Assembly: GCA_965238045.1 (NCBI GenBank)
Contig: CBDEGU010000008.1
Location: 372,001 to 436,000, forward strand
From: CBDEGU01 sp965238045
GTDB lineage: Bacteria; Acidobacteriota; Terriglobia; Bryobacterales; UBA6623
Length of the DNA stretch: 64,000 bases
Direction of reading: 5' to 3'
In this document: positions 41,724-50,690 of the stretch, one piece after another
Layout: each line of letters begins with the position of its first letter
Numbering within the stretch: position 1 is the stretch's first letter
Position numbers and translations under genes: made by a program
Notes under the pieces: generated by a model
What the model saw: only the letters and a program-made list of their open reading frames with translations
Told to the model about the DNA's origin: nothing
Databases searched by the model: none

Positions 41724-43048
41724 AGGGTCGGACCAACGCCGCTCGGGCCAATACGGCTCGGGCAAACACGGCTCGGGCCAACGTATTTGCCGTTTCGCTG
41801 CTGCGGACCTGCTTTACCGATGTTCGCTCGGCGGCGCGCAATCTGCGCGCGCAGGCAATTCGGACCCTGCTCACGGCCCTGGGGATCATCTTTGGCGTCG
41901 GTTCAGTGATCGGCATGCTGGCGATCGGAGCGGGCGCGCGGGAAGAGTCGCTGCGGATGATCGAGCAGATGGGCGTCCGCAACGTGCTGATAGAGTCCCG
42001 TCCCGCGACGAGCCAGGAGCAACTTCAGCAGCGCCGCCGGTCCTCGCCCGGCCTGACCGAACGCGATGTGAGGATTCTGGAATCGAATATCGAAGACTTG
42101 GAACTGCTCTCGCCAAGGCGAAACCTATATCCGGCTCTGGTTCTTCCCAAACCCGCGAAGCAAATGCCGGACCTCTACGGCGTTCGTCCGTCGTACGCGC
42201 CCATCCACAATTTGCACGCGGCGGAAGGCAGGTTCTTCACCGAGCAGGAAGAGGCCAGCAGTGCCCCGGTCTGCGTGCTGGGTGAATCGGCGAAGGTGAA
42301 CTTGCTCGGCTACGAGCCGGCGATCGGCAAGTTCGTCAAGGTGAACGACACTTGGCTGGAAGTGGTTGGCGTGCTCGGTGAACGTCTGAGCGCGGGGGCG
42401 CCAAGTTCCGGCGCCACGCTGGAGGATATCGACAACCGCATCTACATCCCGCTCAACACCTTCCAGTACCGCTACTGGGACCAATCCAGCAGGATGAAAG
42501 ACGACCTCGACGGGATCGACGTGAGACTGAAGCCCGGCGCCGACAACGTCGAGGCGGCCAAGGTGGTCACCGCCATCCTCAACTCGACGCACAACAACAC
42601 CTCAGATTTTACCGTCACCATTCCGGCGGCCCTGCTGGCGCAGCAGAAACGCACCCAGGCGATCTTTACCTATGTGATGGTCGCGATCGCGGCCATCTCG
42701 CTGCTCGTGGGCGGCATCGGCATCATGAATATCGTTCTCGCGACGGTGATGGAACGGACGCGCGAAATCGGCGTGCGGCGCGCCACCGGCGCCCGCCGAT
42801 CCGACATCCTGCGGCAGTTTCTGACCGAGTCGATCTTGATATCGGTCGGCGGCGGGATTCTCGGCGTGGGGTTCGGATTTCTGCTCTCCTGGCTGATCGC
42901 CGCCGCCGCGAACTGGAATACGATCGTCACCACCGCGTCGGTCCTGATCGCCTTCGGAGTATCGGTCGCCGTGGGTGTGGTTTTCGGGATCTATCCCGCC
43001 ATTAAGGCCTCCCGCATCAATCCCATCGACGCCCTGCGATACGAATAG
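41720..43048 (+). CDS. MacB-type FtsX-like permease without ATPase domain
   Basis: 442 residues. Membrane segment near the start (RTLLTALGIIFGVGSVIGMLAIG), a large periplasmic domain of about 260 residues, then three C-terminal membrane segments with MNIVLATVMERTREIGVRRATGAR, the conserved MacB/LolC cytoplasmic loop. These proteins transduce ATP hydrolysis into mechanical pumping of periplasmic substrates. An ABC ATPase is normally fused or adjacent; none follows, and the next gene is on the other strand. The N-terminus carries a triplicated ARANT segment from a 15-bp tandem repeat (41744-41788). A partial duplication of the gene end follows the stop. Confidence 0.88.
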   Translation: MKGRTNAARANTARANTARANVFAVSLLRTCFTDVRSAARNLRAQAIRTLLTALGIIFGVGSVIGMLAIGAGAREESLRMIEQMGVRNVLIESRPATSQEQLQQRRRSSPGLTERDVRILESNIEDLELLSPRRNLYPALVLPKPAKQMPDLYGVRPSYAPIHNLHAAEGRFFTEQEEASSAPVCVLGESAKVNLLGYEPAIGKFVKVNDTWLEVVGVLGERLSAGAPSSGATLEDIDNRIYIPLNTFQYRYWDQSSRMKDDLDGIDVRLKPGADNVEAAKVVTAILNSTHNNTSDFTVTIPAALLAQQKRTQAIFTYVMVAIAAISLLVGGIGIMNIVLATVMERTREIGVRRATGARRSDILRQFLTESILISVGGGILGVGFGFLLSWLIAAAANWNTIVTTASVLIAFGVSVAVGVVFGIYPAIKASRINPIDALRYE

Positions 43049-43070
43049 GCGCCGTGCGATTCGAATAGGC
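43033..43070 (+). repeat. Direct repeat at permease stop
   Basis: TGCGATACGAATAGGC (43033-43049, containing the stop) is followed at about 43054-43070 by TGCGATTCGAATAGGC. It looks like a short local duplication of the gene end. Confidence 0.6.
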
Positions 43071-43119
43071 ATGGTGGCTCGAACGCGGCGCCGGGCTCTG
43101 GGGACTGCGGGTAAGGGCG

Positions 43120-45654
43120 CTAGTGGTAATACAGACTGTTGAAAAACATCTTAAACATCGCGTTGGACTGCGCGCGATACTGCGGGCGAATGCCGAACAG
43201 AATGAGATGTCCGCCGCCGATGGTGATGTCGAGAACCGCGGCATGGTCCGACAAGTAGCGCTCGCCGAGCAGCCAGCCGGAGGCAAGCAGGTCGCGCCGC
43301 GGGTAGCGCAGCACTTCCGAGGCCGAGGCTCCCACTCCTCCGACCGGGGCCTCGAAGGCCGGTCCGGACTGAAACCAAACGGCTTCGACCGGGCGCAGTC
43401 CGTAAGAGAGCGGATGCGAGGTGTCGACGGCCACGTTGAGCAGAGCGCCGGGCGAGTAGAACTGGTCGCGGCTCAATCCCTTGAGAACGTTGCCCGCCGG
43501 GGCCTTGAGGCGATCGATGGCGTACTGAGAAGCACGATTGAGCGCCAGCAGCGTTCCGCCCTGGCGAACGAAACGGCGCAGGGCGGCCGCGCCTTCATCC
43601 TCGATGCCGCCCGTGAACTCGACGGGCATTTCGGCGCTCTCGTAGAGCGCGCCTTCGAGATAGCCGGCATGCAGGGTGCGCGGCTCGGCGTCGGGCAGCA
43701 CGATGACATCGAAGTCCGCGTTGAGCCCCCCCCGCTTCAGGCGGGCGTTGCCGACCGAACGATAGGGAAACTCGTAGTCTTCGAGCACCCAGCGCGTCCA
43801 GCCTTCGTCCATGATCGGGACGTGACCCCGGTACAGGCCGATGCGCGGGGACCGTAACGGCTCGCCGCCGGGTGGCGCGGCGTCCGCCGCCGGAAACGAG
43901 AGCCCGAATTCCGCGGCGAGTTCGGCCAGCAAGGGCGCCGATTCCGAGTTGCGCCTGATAATAAACCCTCCGCTGGCGGGGTTCCGGCGAACCTCGGCTC
44001 CGGCCTTGAGCAGACGGTTGAGAGCCGTCCAGGCGCGGGTGGCGCTGGGCGCGAGTTCGACGAAAGAGGCCGTGGCGACTTCGCCCGGCGGGAGTTCGAG
44101 CGTGGCTACGGGCCTGAGATCGGCCTCGAAGGGTTCACCGATGGGGACGACCTCCACTCCCATCAGCAGCGGAAGACTGTGAGCGGTGACATCGTAGGGC
44201 CGCTCGGGCGGACCGCCGGCATACTGGAGTCGGCCGGGGTAATCCTGATCTTCGAGAAGCGTGTTGGCGAAGGCGCCGTAGGGCTGAGCCAGCCGGATCA
44301 CGTAGTCGCCTTCTTGAAAGCCGCGGCCGGCGGCGCGGAAATCCTGTTGTGCCCGCTCAATCTCCACGTCGCCGAAGGCCAGGGTGCGAAGCATGCGGAT
44401 CATGGCGCTGGGATCATGCTGCTGGTGGGGTACTACGAAGGCGTCGTCTTTGTGACGGGCGATCACGCGCTGGCCGATGCGATAGAAATTCCGCAGCAAC
44501 TCCTCGCGATGCACCGCGGCGTTGTAGAGGACCGATTCGAACGTGACGAGCTGGTAGCCGACAATGTCGCGGAGCGTCCATTTTCCGCCGGGCCAGGGCT
44601 CGGTAAAGTTCCAACTGCGTTTGCGCGCGTTATATCCGCGGGCGCTGGAATTGAGGGACGAAAACGGCACCGTCACCGGAGTGGCATAGCGCACCCCGGC
44701 CGCTTCGCTTAGCAGACGCAAGCCGCCGTGATAGCTCTGATAGTGCCGCGAGGGAGTGAAGTAGTCATAGATGCCGTTGACGACCACGCCCGTCTTGCCG
44801 GCGGCGGTGAGATCGGCCGCCATGGTCATGCCCAGTTGATTGACCTGCTGAATGATCAGCGGATCGATATTCGGGTCGATCGGATCGACCCAGGGCGGCA
44901 CGAACATGCGCGCCCCGGTGCGTCCCATCTGGTGAACGTCGTAGACAATTTGCGGCCGCCAGGCATTGTGCGCCTTCTCGATGACCAAGCGGGTTTCCGA
45001 CTGCGTAAACATGTACCAGTCGCGGTTATTGTCGTGGCCCGCGTATTTGTGATAAAGCTCCACCATCGCGGCGCCTTCATAGGGCGTTTCGAGGTGGCGG
45101 TTGTACCATTGGGCGACCTTGCCGATGCCGTCAGGGTTGAGCGAGGGGATCAGCAGGAAGATCGTATTTTTCAGAATCGCGCGATGACGCGAGGTGTCTT
45201 CGCTCAGCAATTTGTAGACGAACTCGATCGCGGTGTGCGTCGAAGCCACTTCGGTCGAGTGGATGGAGCAGGTGATCAGGACTACCGTTTTGCCTTCGGC
45301 GATTAGCTTCTCGGCCTCGTCTGGGGGAGTCTTTCTGGGATCGGCAAGTTGCTGCTGGATTTCGCGGTAGCGGCCGAGATGGTCCAGCGTGGCCGGATCG
45401 GCGATCGTGACCATGACGAACGGCTCACCTTCGGTCGATTTGCCGAGTTCGCTGAACAGGACCCGGTCATCGGCGTCGGCGACGGCCTGAAAGTAAGAGA
45501 CGACATCGTCCCATTCGACGAGCGTGCGGTCCGCGCCCATCGCGTGGCCGAAGTGGGCTTGGGGACTTGGGAGATTCTGCGCCTGGGCAGGCGCGGCAAC
45601 CAGGACCAGCAACAAAAGGGCCGAGAGCGCAAAATTGACTTGCCGCAAGCGCAT
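43120..45654 (-). CDS. Secreted M14-family zinc carboxypeptidase
   Basis: 844 residues. Signal peptide (MRLRQVNFALSALLLLVLVAAPAQAQ). The M14 core has the zinc HxxE motif in SIHSTEVAS, PSLNPDGIGKVAQWYN with the substrate-binding Arg/Asn region, GHDNNRDWYM and the third ligand His in VYDVHQMGRTG. The C-terminal 350 residues include a glutamine-amidotransferase-like, non-catalytic-looking fold (LYRGHVPIMDEGWTRWVLEDYEFPY to HLILFGIRPQYR), the layout of large acidobacterial/bacteroidetes M14 proteins. Likely cleaves C-terminal residues of peptides outside the cytoplasm. Convergent with the permease gene. The gap 45655-45923 beyond its start holds no gene that I can support. Confidence 0.88.
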   Translation of the reverse strand: MRLRQVNFALSALLLLVLVAAPAQAQNLPSPQAHFGHAMGADRTLVEWDDVVSYFQAVADADDRVLFSELGKSTEGEPFVMVTIADPATLDHLGRYREIQQQLADPRKTPPDEAEKLIAEGKTVVLITCSIHSTEVASTHTAIEFVYKLLSEDTSRHRAILKNTIFLLIPSLNPDGIGKVAQWYNRHLETPYEGAAMVELYHKYAGHDNNRDWYMFTQSETRLVIEKAHNAWRPQIVYDVHQMGRTGARMFVPPWVDPIDPNIDPLIIQQVNQLGMTMAADLTAAGKTGVVVNGIYDYFTPSRHYQSYHGGLRLLSEAAGVRYATPVTVPFSSLNSSARGYNARKRSWNFTEPWPGGKWTLRDIVGYQLVTFESVLYNAAVHREELLRNFYRIGQRVIARHKDDAFVVPHQQHDPSAMIRMLRTLAFGDVEIERAQQDFRAAGRGFQEGDYVIRLAQPYGAFANTLLEDQDYPGRLQYAGGPPERPYDVTAHSLPLLMGVEVVPIGEPFEADLRPVATLELPPGEVATASFVELAPSATRAWTALNRLLKAGAEVRRNPASGGFIIRRNSESAPLLAELAAEFGLSFPAADAAPPGGEPLRSPRIGLYRGHVPIMDEGWTRWVLEDYEFPYRSVGNARLKRGGLNADFDVIVLPDAEPRTLHAGYLEGALYESAEMPVEFTGGIEDEGAAALRRFVRQGGTLLALNRASQYAIDRLKAPAGNVLKGLSRDQFYSPGALLNVAVDTSHPLSYGLRPVEAVWFQSGPAFEAPVGGVGASASEVLRYPRRDLLASGWLLGERYLSDHAAVLDITIGGGHLILFGIRPQYRAQSNAMFKMFFNSLYYH

Positions 45655-45923
45655 GCCCCCTACTATAGCCGAGGAGGAGATTTGGGTATGGCGCTGGGGG
45701 GAGGGTCGGGTTTTGAGGAAGAAGGCTGTGCGTTCATGTGAGTTAACAGGGGTTCAGAAAAATCCAAAGATTTCATATAGTGCGATCGTCACGCGAGGAT
45801 AAAGACCCTCGTGGATAGATGGAGATGAAGAGCGGACGGAGCAAGTGTACGTGCACCGTCTTGATGGGATAACCCGTCTGGTGCCAGCCTAGCGCTGCAG
45901 GGGGCGACGGAAGTTGTTTCTCA

Positions 45924-46281
45924 CTACCACTCTCCACGGTCCGTCTTTCGTGATAGGACCGTAAGTGCCCGCTGAACCTCGCTGCTCGGAGACCGAAGAG
46001 TGGCCCTGGTGATTGGGCGGGGCGTGTCGAACACAAGAACCGGGTCCTCTCCCGGAGATGTTCCCATTGAGTACGACTGCCGCGGTTCCGCTGTCTTTAC
46101 CAGTGTGCGATACCCGATCCCGTTGAGAGCTAGGTTATATCGATATCGCTGGTGTCTCTCAAACTTGTCGATCTCGTCATAAAGCGATGCTGTGAACGCA
46201 AACGCGGATTGAAGCACGGCTTTGATGTCGTCGAGACCGACAAGGAATGAGTGCGACACGTCAAGTGGATCGCGCCGCTTA
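45924..46281 (-). pseudogene. 3' part of the IS-interrupted DUF4062 gene
   Basis: Continuation of the gene that starts at 48191. After the TA at 46280-46281 the minus strand reads KRRDPLDVSHSFLVGLDDIK, then DEIDKFERHQRYRYNLALNG, to a TAG at 45924. Joining the TA at 47375-47376 to this sequence gives an unbroken frame: GRT from the 5' part runs straight into KRRDPL. The reconstructed protein is 390 residues. This part has no recognised domain; it is hydrophilic and probably the effector or interaction end. Confidence 0.82.
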
Positions 46282-47374
46282 CTGAGTCCCGCATAATACC
46301 CCGTCAATCGAAACAAAGAGAAGACTGCTTCCAGAAAGCGGCAATCAAACGCGGCTTGCGGCGCATGCGGCGTAGTGCTTGGCGAGCGCGTTGGTCGAGT
46401 TCCCAATAGTCCTTCGGGCAGACGTTAGGCAGTTCGTGCTGCTTCCAGTAAGACCAGATGTATTCCACCGGGTTCAGCTCCGGCGCATAGGGCGGCAGGT
46501 ACTCCATTGCGATGTGACCCTCGGAGAGCTCGATGAACTCCTCTAGCAGACGGCGGCGGTGCGCCGGCAGCCGGTCCCAGACGATCAGCAGCGGCTCTTG
46601 GATGTGGCCTGCCAAGGCCTTCAGGAAGTCGATGACCTCGAGTTCCCCGATCGCGCCAGGGTACAGCCGGAAGTAGAAGTTGCGGAGGGTCAGCCCGGCC
46701 GACACCGAAAGCTTCTTCCAGTTGAAGTTGAACTCCAGGACCGGCGTCTCGCCGCGTGGCGCCCAGGTGCGGCAACGATGCGGCTTCTGAGTTAATCCGC
46801 TTTCGTCGATGAAGACGATCGTGCGGCCTTGTTGGCAGGCTTTTTTTAATGCGGGGCCAGGTCGTGCGCTGCCAGCCGCGGATCGCCCCTTCGTTGCGCT
46901 CGCGGGCCTTGCCGACAGGACGTTGCGGGCTGCAGCCGAGCGCCCGCAGGATCTTCCAGACGTGGCCTGCGTGGTAGCGCACGCCGAACTGGTCACCGAT
47001 CAGACGAGCGATGCGCGGGCAGGTCCACAGCGGCGTCGGGAAGCCGTGCGCTTCGGGGCCTTGAAGCAACTGCGACTCCAGGCGCTCGAGTTGGGCGGCG
47101 TCCAACCGCGGTTTGCGTCCGGCCCGCCCGGCCTGGCGCAACCCGGCCGGACCTTGCTCGCGATATCGCCGCCGCCACTCACTCACTGTTTGCCGCGCGA
47201 CCTTGAGCCGCCGCGCCGTTGCGGACTGATTACATCCTGCATCGAGCAACCGCATCGCTTCGAAACGGCGCTTCTCTAGCGCCTCGAAATCCCGCCGTCC
47301 GCTTTGCCCACTTCTCATACATAGATAGACGTATCCAATCGCCAAAAGGTGTCATGTTATTTTGCGGGATTCAA
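46282..47374 (-). mobile_element. IS630-family insertion sequence, 1093 bp
   Basis: Both ends are readable. Left inner sequence CTGAGTCCCGCATAATACC and right (reverse complement) TTGAATCCCGCAAAATAAC are imperfect terminal inverted repeats, each flanked outward by TA (46280-46281 and 47375-47376), the target duplication of IS630/Tc1 elements. Removing the element and one TA restores a DUF4062 reading frame, which proves the insertion point. It encodes one transposase in two overlapping frames. Confidence 0.9.
46304..47318 (-). CDS. IS630-family transposase, two frames joined at an A7 run
   Basis: The first frame, from ATG 47318 (MRSGQSGRRDFEALEKRRFE), has a helix-turn-helix (NQSATARRLKVARQTVSEWRRRY) and a winged second HTH. 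The second frame holds the DDE catalytic domain: TIVFIDESG (Asp), LLIVWDRLPAHRR (Asp) and LPPYAPELNPVEYIW (Glu), ending at 46304. The frames meet at seven A on the minus strand (46841-46847), in frame 1 ATT AAA AAA AGC and in frame 2 TTA AAA AAA GCC, a net +1 change. This may be transcriptional slippage/programmed shifting or an inactivating indel. Confidence 0.82.
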
Positions 47375-48191
47375 TAGTGCGGCCCGTCACATTGGTGTCA
47401 ATGACGACTTGGCCAGACTCTGATACTTCCAGGCGCACTTCCTCAACCCCAGTGTGCACCCCAGCAATGCTCTCTTGGCGTATGACGAGTGACTGATTTT
47501 CGACGCGAGCGCTCTTCGGCTGTTGATAGCTGAAGAGCCTAATCGTCGGAGTGTGACCGAGCCGGTAGACGGTCTCAAGGAACTCAGGTGCGCCCAGGAG
47601 GACCGGGTCGATGACCTCTTCGGTTCGTTCGGGTGTCAGCCCGACCCGAAGGGTCGTCTCGTTTGGAAGTTGAAACGGGGCGTCAAAAACGGCTAAGAAC
47701 TGTTCGTCGCTCACGACTGGCCTCTTGAGCACCGCCAGGACAGATTCTAGGGCGCGCTCGACCTCGACTTCTAATCCCTGCGGCGTTTCAAAGCTACAGC
47801 GGTATGTGCCGGTCACATAATCGGAGAGCTTGCTGGCTAGGCGCGCCGCATCTGCATCTCGTTCGGCGTTTTGGAGAAACACGACGACGGGCAAGCCGTT
47901 CGCCGTTGCCCGCTCGTATTCCTCCTCAACCACGAGTTTGCCCGATGGTGTGGTCCAGCCGCCGCGCACGCCGATGATGGCGATGTACACGTCGCAACTA
48001 TCGACACCATCGAGGCACGCGTTTCTCGGTGAGATTGCCAGAGCTGGGAAGTCCTCGTTCACGAGCACAGCTTCCCCGCCAGACCTCACAATTGCATTGC
48101 GGGCCACTTCACGGAACTCCTCGAATCCTTGCACGACCGAACTCACGAAGACGCGCGGCCTCGGCGTCTCTTGAGTCTCCGCGTTAGTCAT
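47375..48191 (-). pseudogene. 5' part of a DUF4062 protein gene, interrupted by an IS
   Basis: 272 native codons from ATG 48191, then 7 codons of IS sequence before a stop at 47352. The N-terminal 110 residues are a DUF4062 domain: RPRVFVSSVVQGFEEFREV, LDGVDSCDVYIAIIGVRGG and EEEYERATANGLPVVVFLQ, a TIR/Rossmann-like fold often found at the front of NTPase or effector proteins linked to defence or signalling. The central part has no recognised family. It overlaps the end of a zinc-ribbon gene by eight bases, suggesting coupling. The IS at 46282-47374 separates it from its C-terminal 117 codons. Confidence 0.85.
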
Positions 48192-48327
48192 GCAAACGAA
48201 CGTTCCCACTGCCACACTTCGGGCACACAATCGGATAACCTCGAACCCGGTCTCGTTCCTCAGGCGAGAGAATCTCGATTGTTCCTTCGTACCCGCACTC
48301 GCTGCAGACAAGACGTTTCCGTTGCAT
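48184..48327 (-). CDS. Small zinc-ribbon protein
   Basis: 47 residues from ATG 48327 (MQRKRLVCSECGYEGTIEI...), chosen because AGGAG lies four bases upstream; a longer frame is possible. Two CxxC knuckles, CSECG and CPKCG, 31 residues apart, form a zinc ribbon. It overlaps the DUF4062 start by eight bases, so the two were translated together. Such small ribbon proteins often bind nucleic acid or serve as accessory subunits; nothing else in the sequence shows the role. Intact, although its partner is broken. Confidence 0.75.
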   Translation of the reverse strand: MQRKRLVCSECGYEGTIEILSPEERDRVRGYPIVCPKCGSGNVRLHD

Positions 48328-48432
48328 GGTGCTCCTAACTTCCCCGTCTACTTCAGGGTCGAGTATAGTCGGCAAGCTTTCGCCTTTTCTTCAATATATC
48401 GCGCGTGTCAAGGCGGGCCGACGTCAATACTA

Positions 48433-49663
48433 GTATAGCGTTTCATTAAAACATATCGATACGAGGATGTTTCCTGCTAGGCTGGATGCATGGCAGGAAA
48501 ATCGAAGCGTCCCCAACTGCTTCTCACGCCCGAAGAGTCGCAACATCTGCAGCGGCTGCGTCGTTCGCGTAAGGCTCCGGCTCGGGAGGTGCAGAGAGCC
48601 GAGATTCTGTGGCGCTATCATTGCGGCGAGACGATCGCCGAGATTATGCGGGCCGTGAAGATGACGCGCAAAAGCGTTGGCAAATGGATCGAGCGAGCCC
48701 TGGCCATGGGGGTGGAAGCGGCGCTCAAGGATGCCTATCATCGTCCCCGGGAACCCCGCATCAGCGAAGAGGCCAAGGCCTGGGTGGTGCACTTGGCCTG
48801 TAGCAAACCCAAGCAACTCGGTTACGCCGCCGAGCTCTGGACCCGCGGCGCGCTCGCCCGGCACGTGCGCCAGCATGCCGTGGAAGCGGGCTATCCGGCC
48901 TTGGCCCAAGCGGCCAAGGCGACCGTCCATCGGATTCTGGCCGAGCAACCTCTTCACCCGGAGAAGGTGAAGTACTACTTGCAGCGCCGCGACCCGGATT
49001 TTGAGTCCAAGATGCGGCAGGTGCTGCTGGTCTACCGCGAGGTGGCCTTGCAGAATGAAAGCGCGGGCGAGGGCGGCCCATCGCCGGGCGTGATTACGGT
49101 TTCGGTCGACGAAAAGCCCGGCGTGCAAGCGATCGCCAACACCGCTCCGGACCTGCCGCCGACTGCGGGGCGGCATCCCTGCGTGGCTCGAGATTACGAA
49201 TACAAACGTCTGGGAACTTGCTCGATTCTGGCGGCGCTGGACTTGCACGACGGTCGGGTGACAGCGCGGGTGGAGCGGCGCCACCGCAGCCGGGAATTCA
49301 TCTTACTGCTCAAGGATCTGGACCAATCCTACCCGGCCCACTGCACGATCCGATTGATCTTGGATAATCATTCCTCCCACGTTTCCAAGGAGACGAAGGA
49401 CTATTTGGCGACGCGTCCGAACCGCTTCAAATACGTGCATACGCCGACCCACGGGTCCTGGCTGAATATTGTCGAGACGCTGTTCGGGAAGATGGCGCGC
49501 ACTTTTTTGAAGCGAATCCGGGTGGAGTCCTGGGAGGAACTTCGAGAACGAATCCTGCAGGGGATCGCGGAGATCAACGCCGCCCCCGTCGTTCACCGCT
49601 GGAGGAAGTTCGAGCCGCTGGAGAGCGCGTCTGACATGAGTACAGTTTAATGAAACGATATAC
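48433..49663 (+). mobile_element. Second IS630-family insertion sequence, 1231 bp
   Basis: Left end GTATAGCGTTTCATTAAA (48433-48450) and inverted right end GTATATCGTTTCATTAAA (49646-49663) differ at one position. Each is bordered by TA (48431-48432, 49664-49665). The ends and the transposase differ from those of the element at 46282, so this is a distinct IS630 subgroup. It sits 105 bases upstream of the zinc-ribbon/DUF4062 operon, probably in or near its promoter. Confidence 0.92.
48490..49650 (+). CDS. IS630-family transposase, intact
   Basis: 386 residues in one frame. N-terminal HTH (EIMRAVKMTRKSVGKWIERA), then the DDE domain: VITVSVDEKPGVQAIANT (Asp), IRLILDNHSSHVSKET (Asp) and HTPTHGSWLNIVETLFGKM (Glu). 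All catalytic positions are present and both ends of the element are preserved, so it may still be mobile. The stop lies inside the right terminal repeat. Confidence 0.93.
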   Translation: MAGKSKRPQLLLTPEESQHLQRLRRSRKAPAREVQRAEILWRYHCGETIAEIMRAVKMTRKSVGKWIERALAMGVEAALKDAYHRPREPRISEEAKAWVVHLACSKPKQLGYAAELWTRGALARHVRQHAVEAGYPALAQAAKATVHRILAEQPLHPEKVKYYLQRRDPDFESKMRQVLLVYREVALQNESAGEGGPSPGVITVSVDEKPGVQAIANTAPDLPPTAGRHPCVARDYEYKRLGTCSILAALDLHDGRVTARVERRHRSREFILLLKDLDQSYPAHCTIRLILDNHSSHVSKETKDYLATRPNRFKYVHTPTHGSWLNIVETLFGKMARTFLKRIRVESWEELRERILQGIAEINAAPVVHRWRKFEPLESASDMSTV

Positions 49664-49712
49664 TAGACAGCCCGATCTGACCCGAGACCAGAAGGCACGG
49701 CATGCCCTGACA

Positions 49713-49744
49713 ACGTAGGAGGCTTACGAACCTGTCTCCTACGT
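49713..49744. repeat. Inverted repeat next to the IS right end
   Basis: ACGTAGGAG (49713-49721) and CTCCTACGT (49736-49744), perfect 9-base arms around a 14-base loop. It is in the 250-base gap between the IS and the end of cdsA, which otherwise contains no supported gene. No T-run follows on either strand, so it is not a typical terminator. Confidence 0.5.
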
Positions 49745-49913
49745 ACCGATTCGCTTCCAGGCAACTCCAGAGATCAGAGATCGTTTGCTGTGGAGTATCT
49801 CAGTTGAATCAAGACTTCAACGATAGGTTTCTGCTTGACTTGGACCAATCGGGAGCATGCCAGGACAGCATTGCCTCCGGCTGGCCCCCGTTGCCGGGTA
49901 CCCACGACCTCAC

Positions 49914-50690
49914 CTAACCCAGCAACATCAAAATCAGATAGCAGGCGGGGAGCGAGAACAGCAGGCCGTCGACGCGGTCGAGCATGCCTCCGTGGCCGGG
50001 GAGTAGTCCGCCGCTGTCCTTGATCTGGGCTCCTCGTTTTAGGGCGGACTCGGCCAGGTCGCCTAGCTGGGCGGCGATGTTCACCGCCAGCGAGATGAGG
50101 ACGGCCAGGAGCGGCCCCATCTCGGCCGGCTGGAACTGGATCAGATACGCGGCTCCGGCGAGTGCGGCCGCCAGGGCCGAGGCGATGGCTCCTTCCCATG
50201 TCTTGCTCGGGCTGATGACCGGGGCCAGCTTGTGGCGGCCGAAGGTGCGGCCACCGTAGAACGCGGCGATGTCCGAGGCCCAGTTGAGCACCAGTACGTA
50301 AAAAAGCCAGTGAGAGCTTGCCAGATGCAGTTCCCGTCCCACGGCGAAGGGTCCGGCCGTGTAGATGACTCCGAAAAGCGTGGCGGCCGCGCTGCCGAGG
50401 GTTTTCTCGAGCCTGCCCGCCCGAAACATCGCCAGGGCGAGCAGGACCGCGCCGAAGACGACGAGGAAAGCCAGCTCGTGCAGCCCCTGGGCCAGAATCA
50501 ATACCGCCGCGGCGCCGAAGCCGACCACCGAGAAAGGCTCGAAGCCGAGCCTGGCGGCAATCTGGAAGTATTCCCGCAGGCACAGCAGCGCCACCAGAGC
50601 CAGCACGGCCCGAACCATCAGAGGCGGGGCATAGAAGCTGACCAGGAAAACGGCCGGGACGAGCAGCAGGGCCGTTAGGACCCGTTTCAT
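49914..50690 (-). CDS. cdsA: Phosphatidate cytidylyltransferase
   Basis: 258 residues with about seven membrane segments and the CDP-diglyceride synthase signature near the end: SPSKTWEGAIASAL, SALKRGAQIKDSGGLLPGHGGMLDRVDGLLF, which holds the Asp residues binding the metal and CTP. It makes CDP-diacylglycerol for phospholipid synthesis in the inner membrane. Four-base overlap with uppS upstream, the usual uppS-cdsA order. The genes commonly found after cdsA (dxr, rseP) are absent; an IS and accessory genes follow. Confidence 0.95.
   Translation of the reverse strand: MKRVLTALLLVPAVFLVSFYAPPLMVRAVLALVALLCLREYFQIAARLGFEPFSVVGFGAAAVLILAQGLHELAFLVVFGAVLLALAMFRAGRLEKTLGSAAATLFGVIYTAGPFAVGRELHLASSHWLFYVLVLNWASDIAAFYGGRTFGRHKLAPVISPSKTWEGAIASALAAALAGAAYLIQFQPAEMGPLLAVLISLAVNIAAQLGDLAESALKRGAQIKDSGGLLPGHGGMLDRVDGLLFSLPACYLILMLLG

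Noticed and set aside
43033..43075. tRNA T-arm because of GATTCGAATAGGC
   Set aside because: The sequence is a short duplication of the permease stop region and no cloverleaf can be drawn around it.
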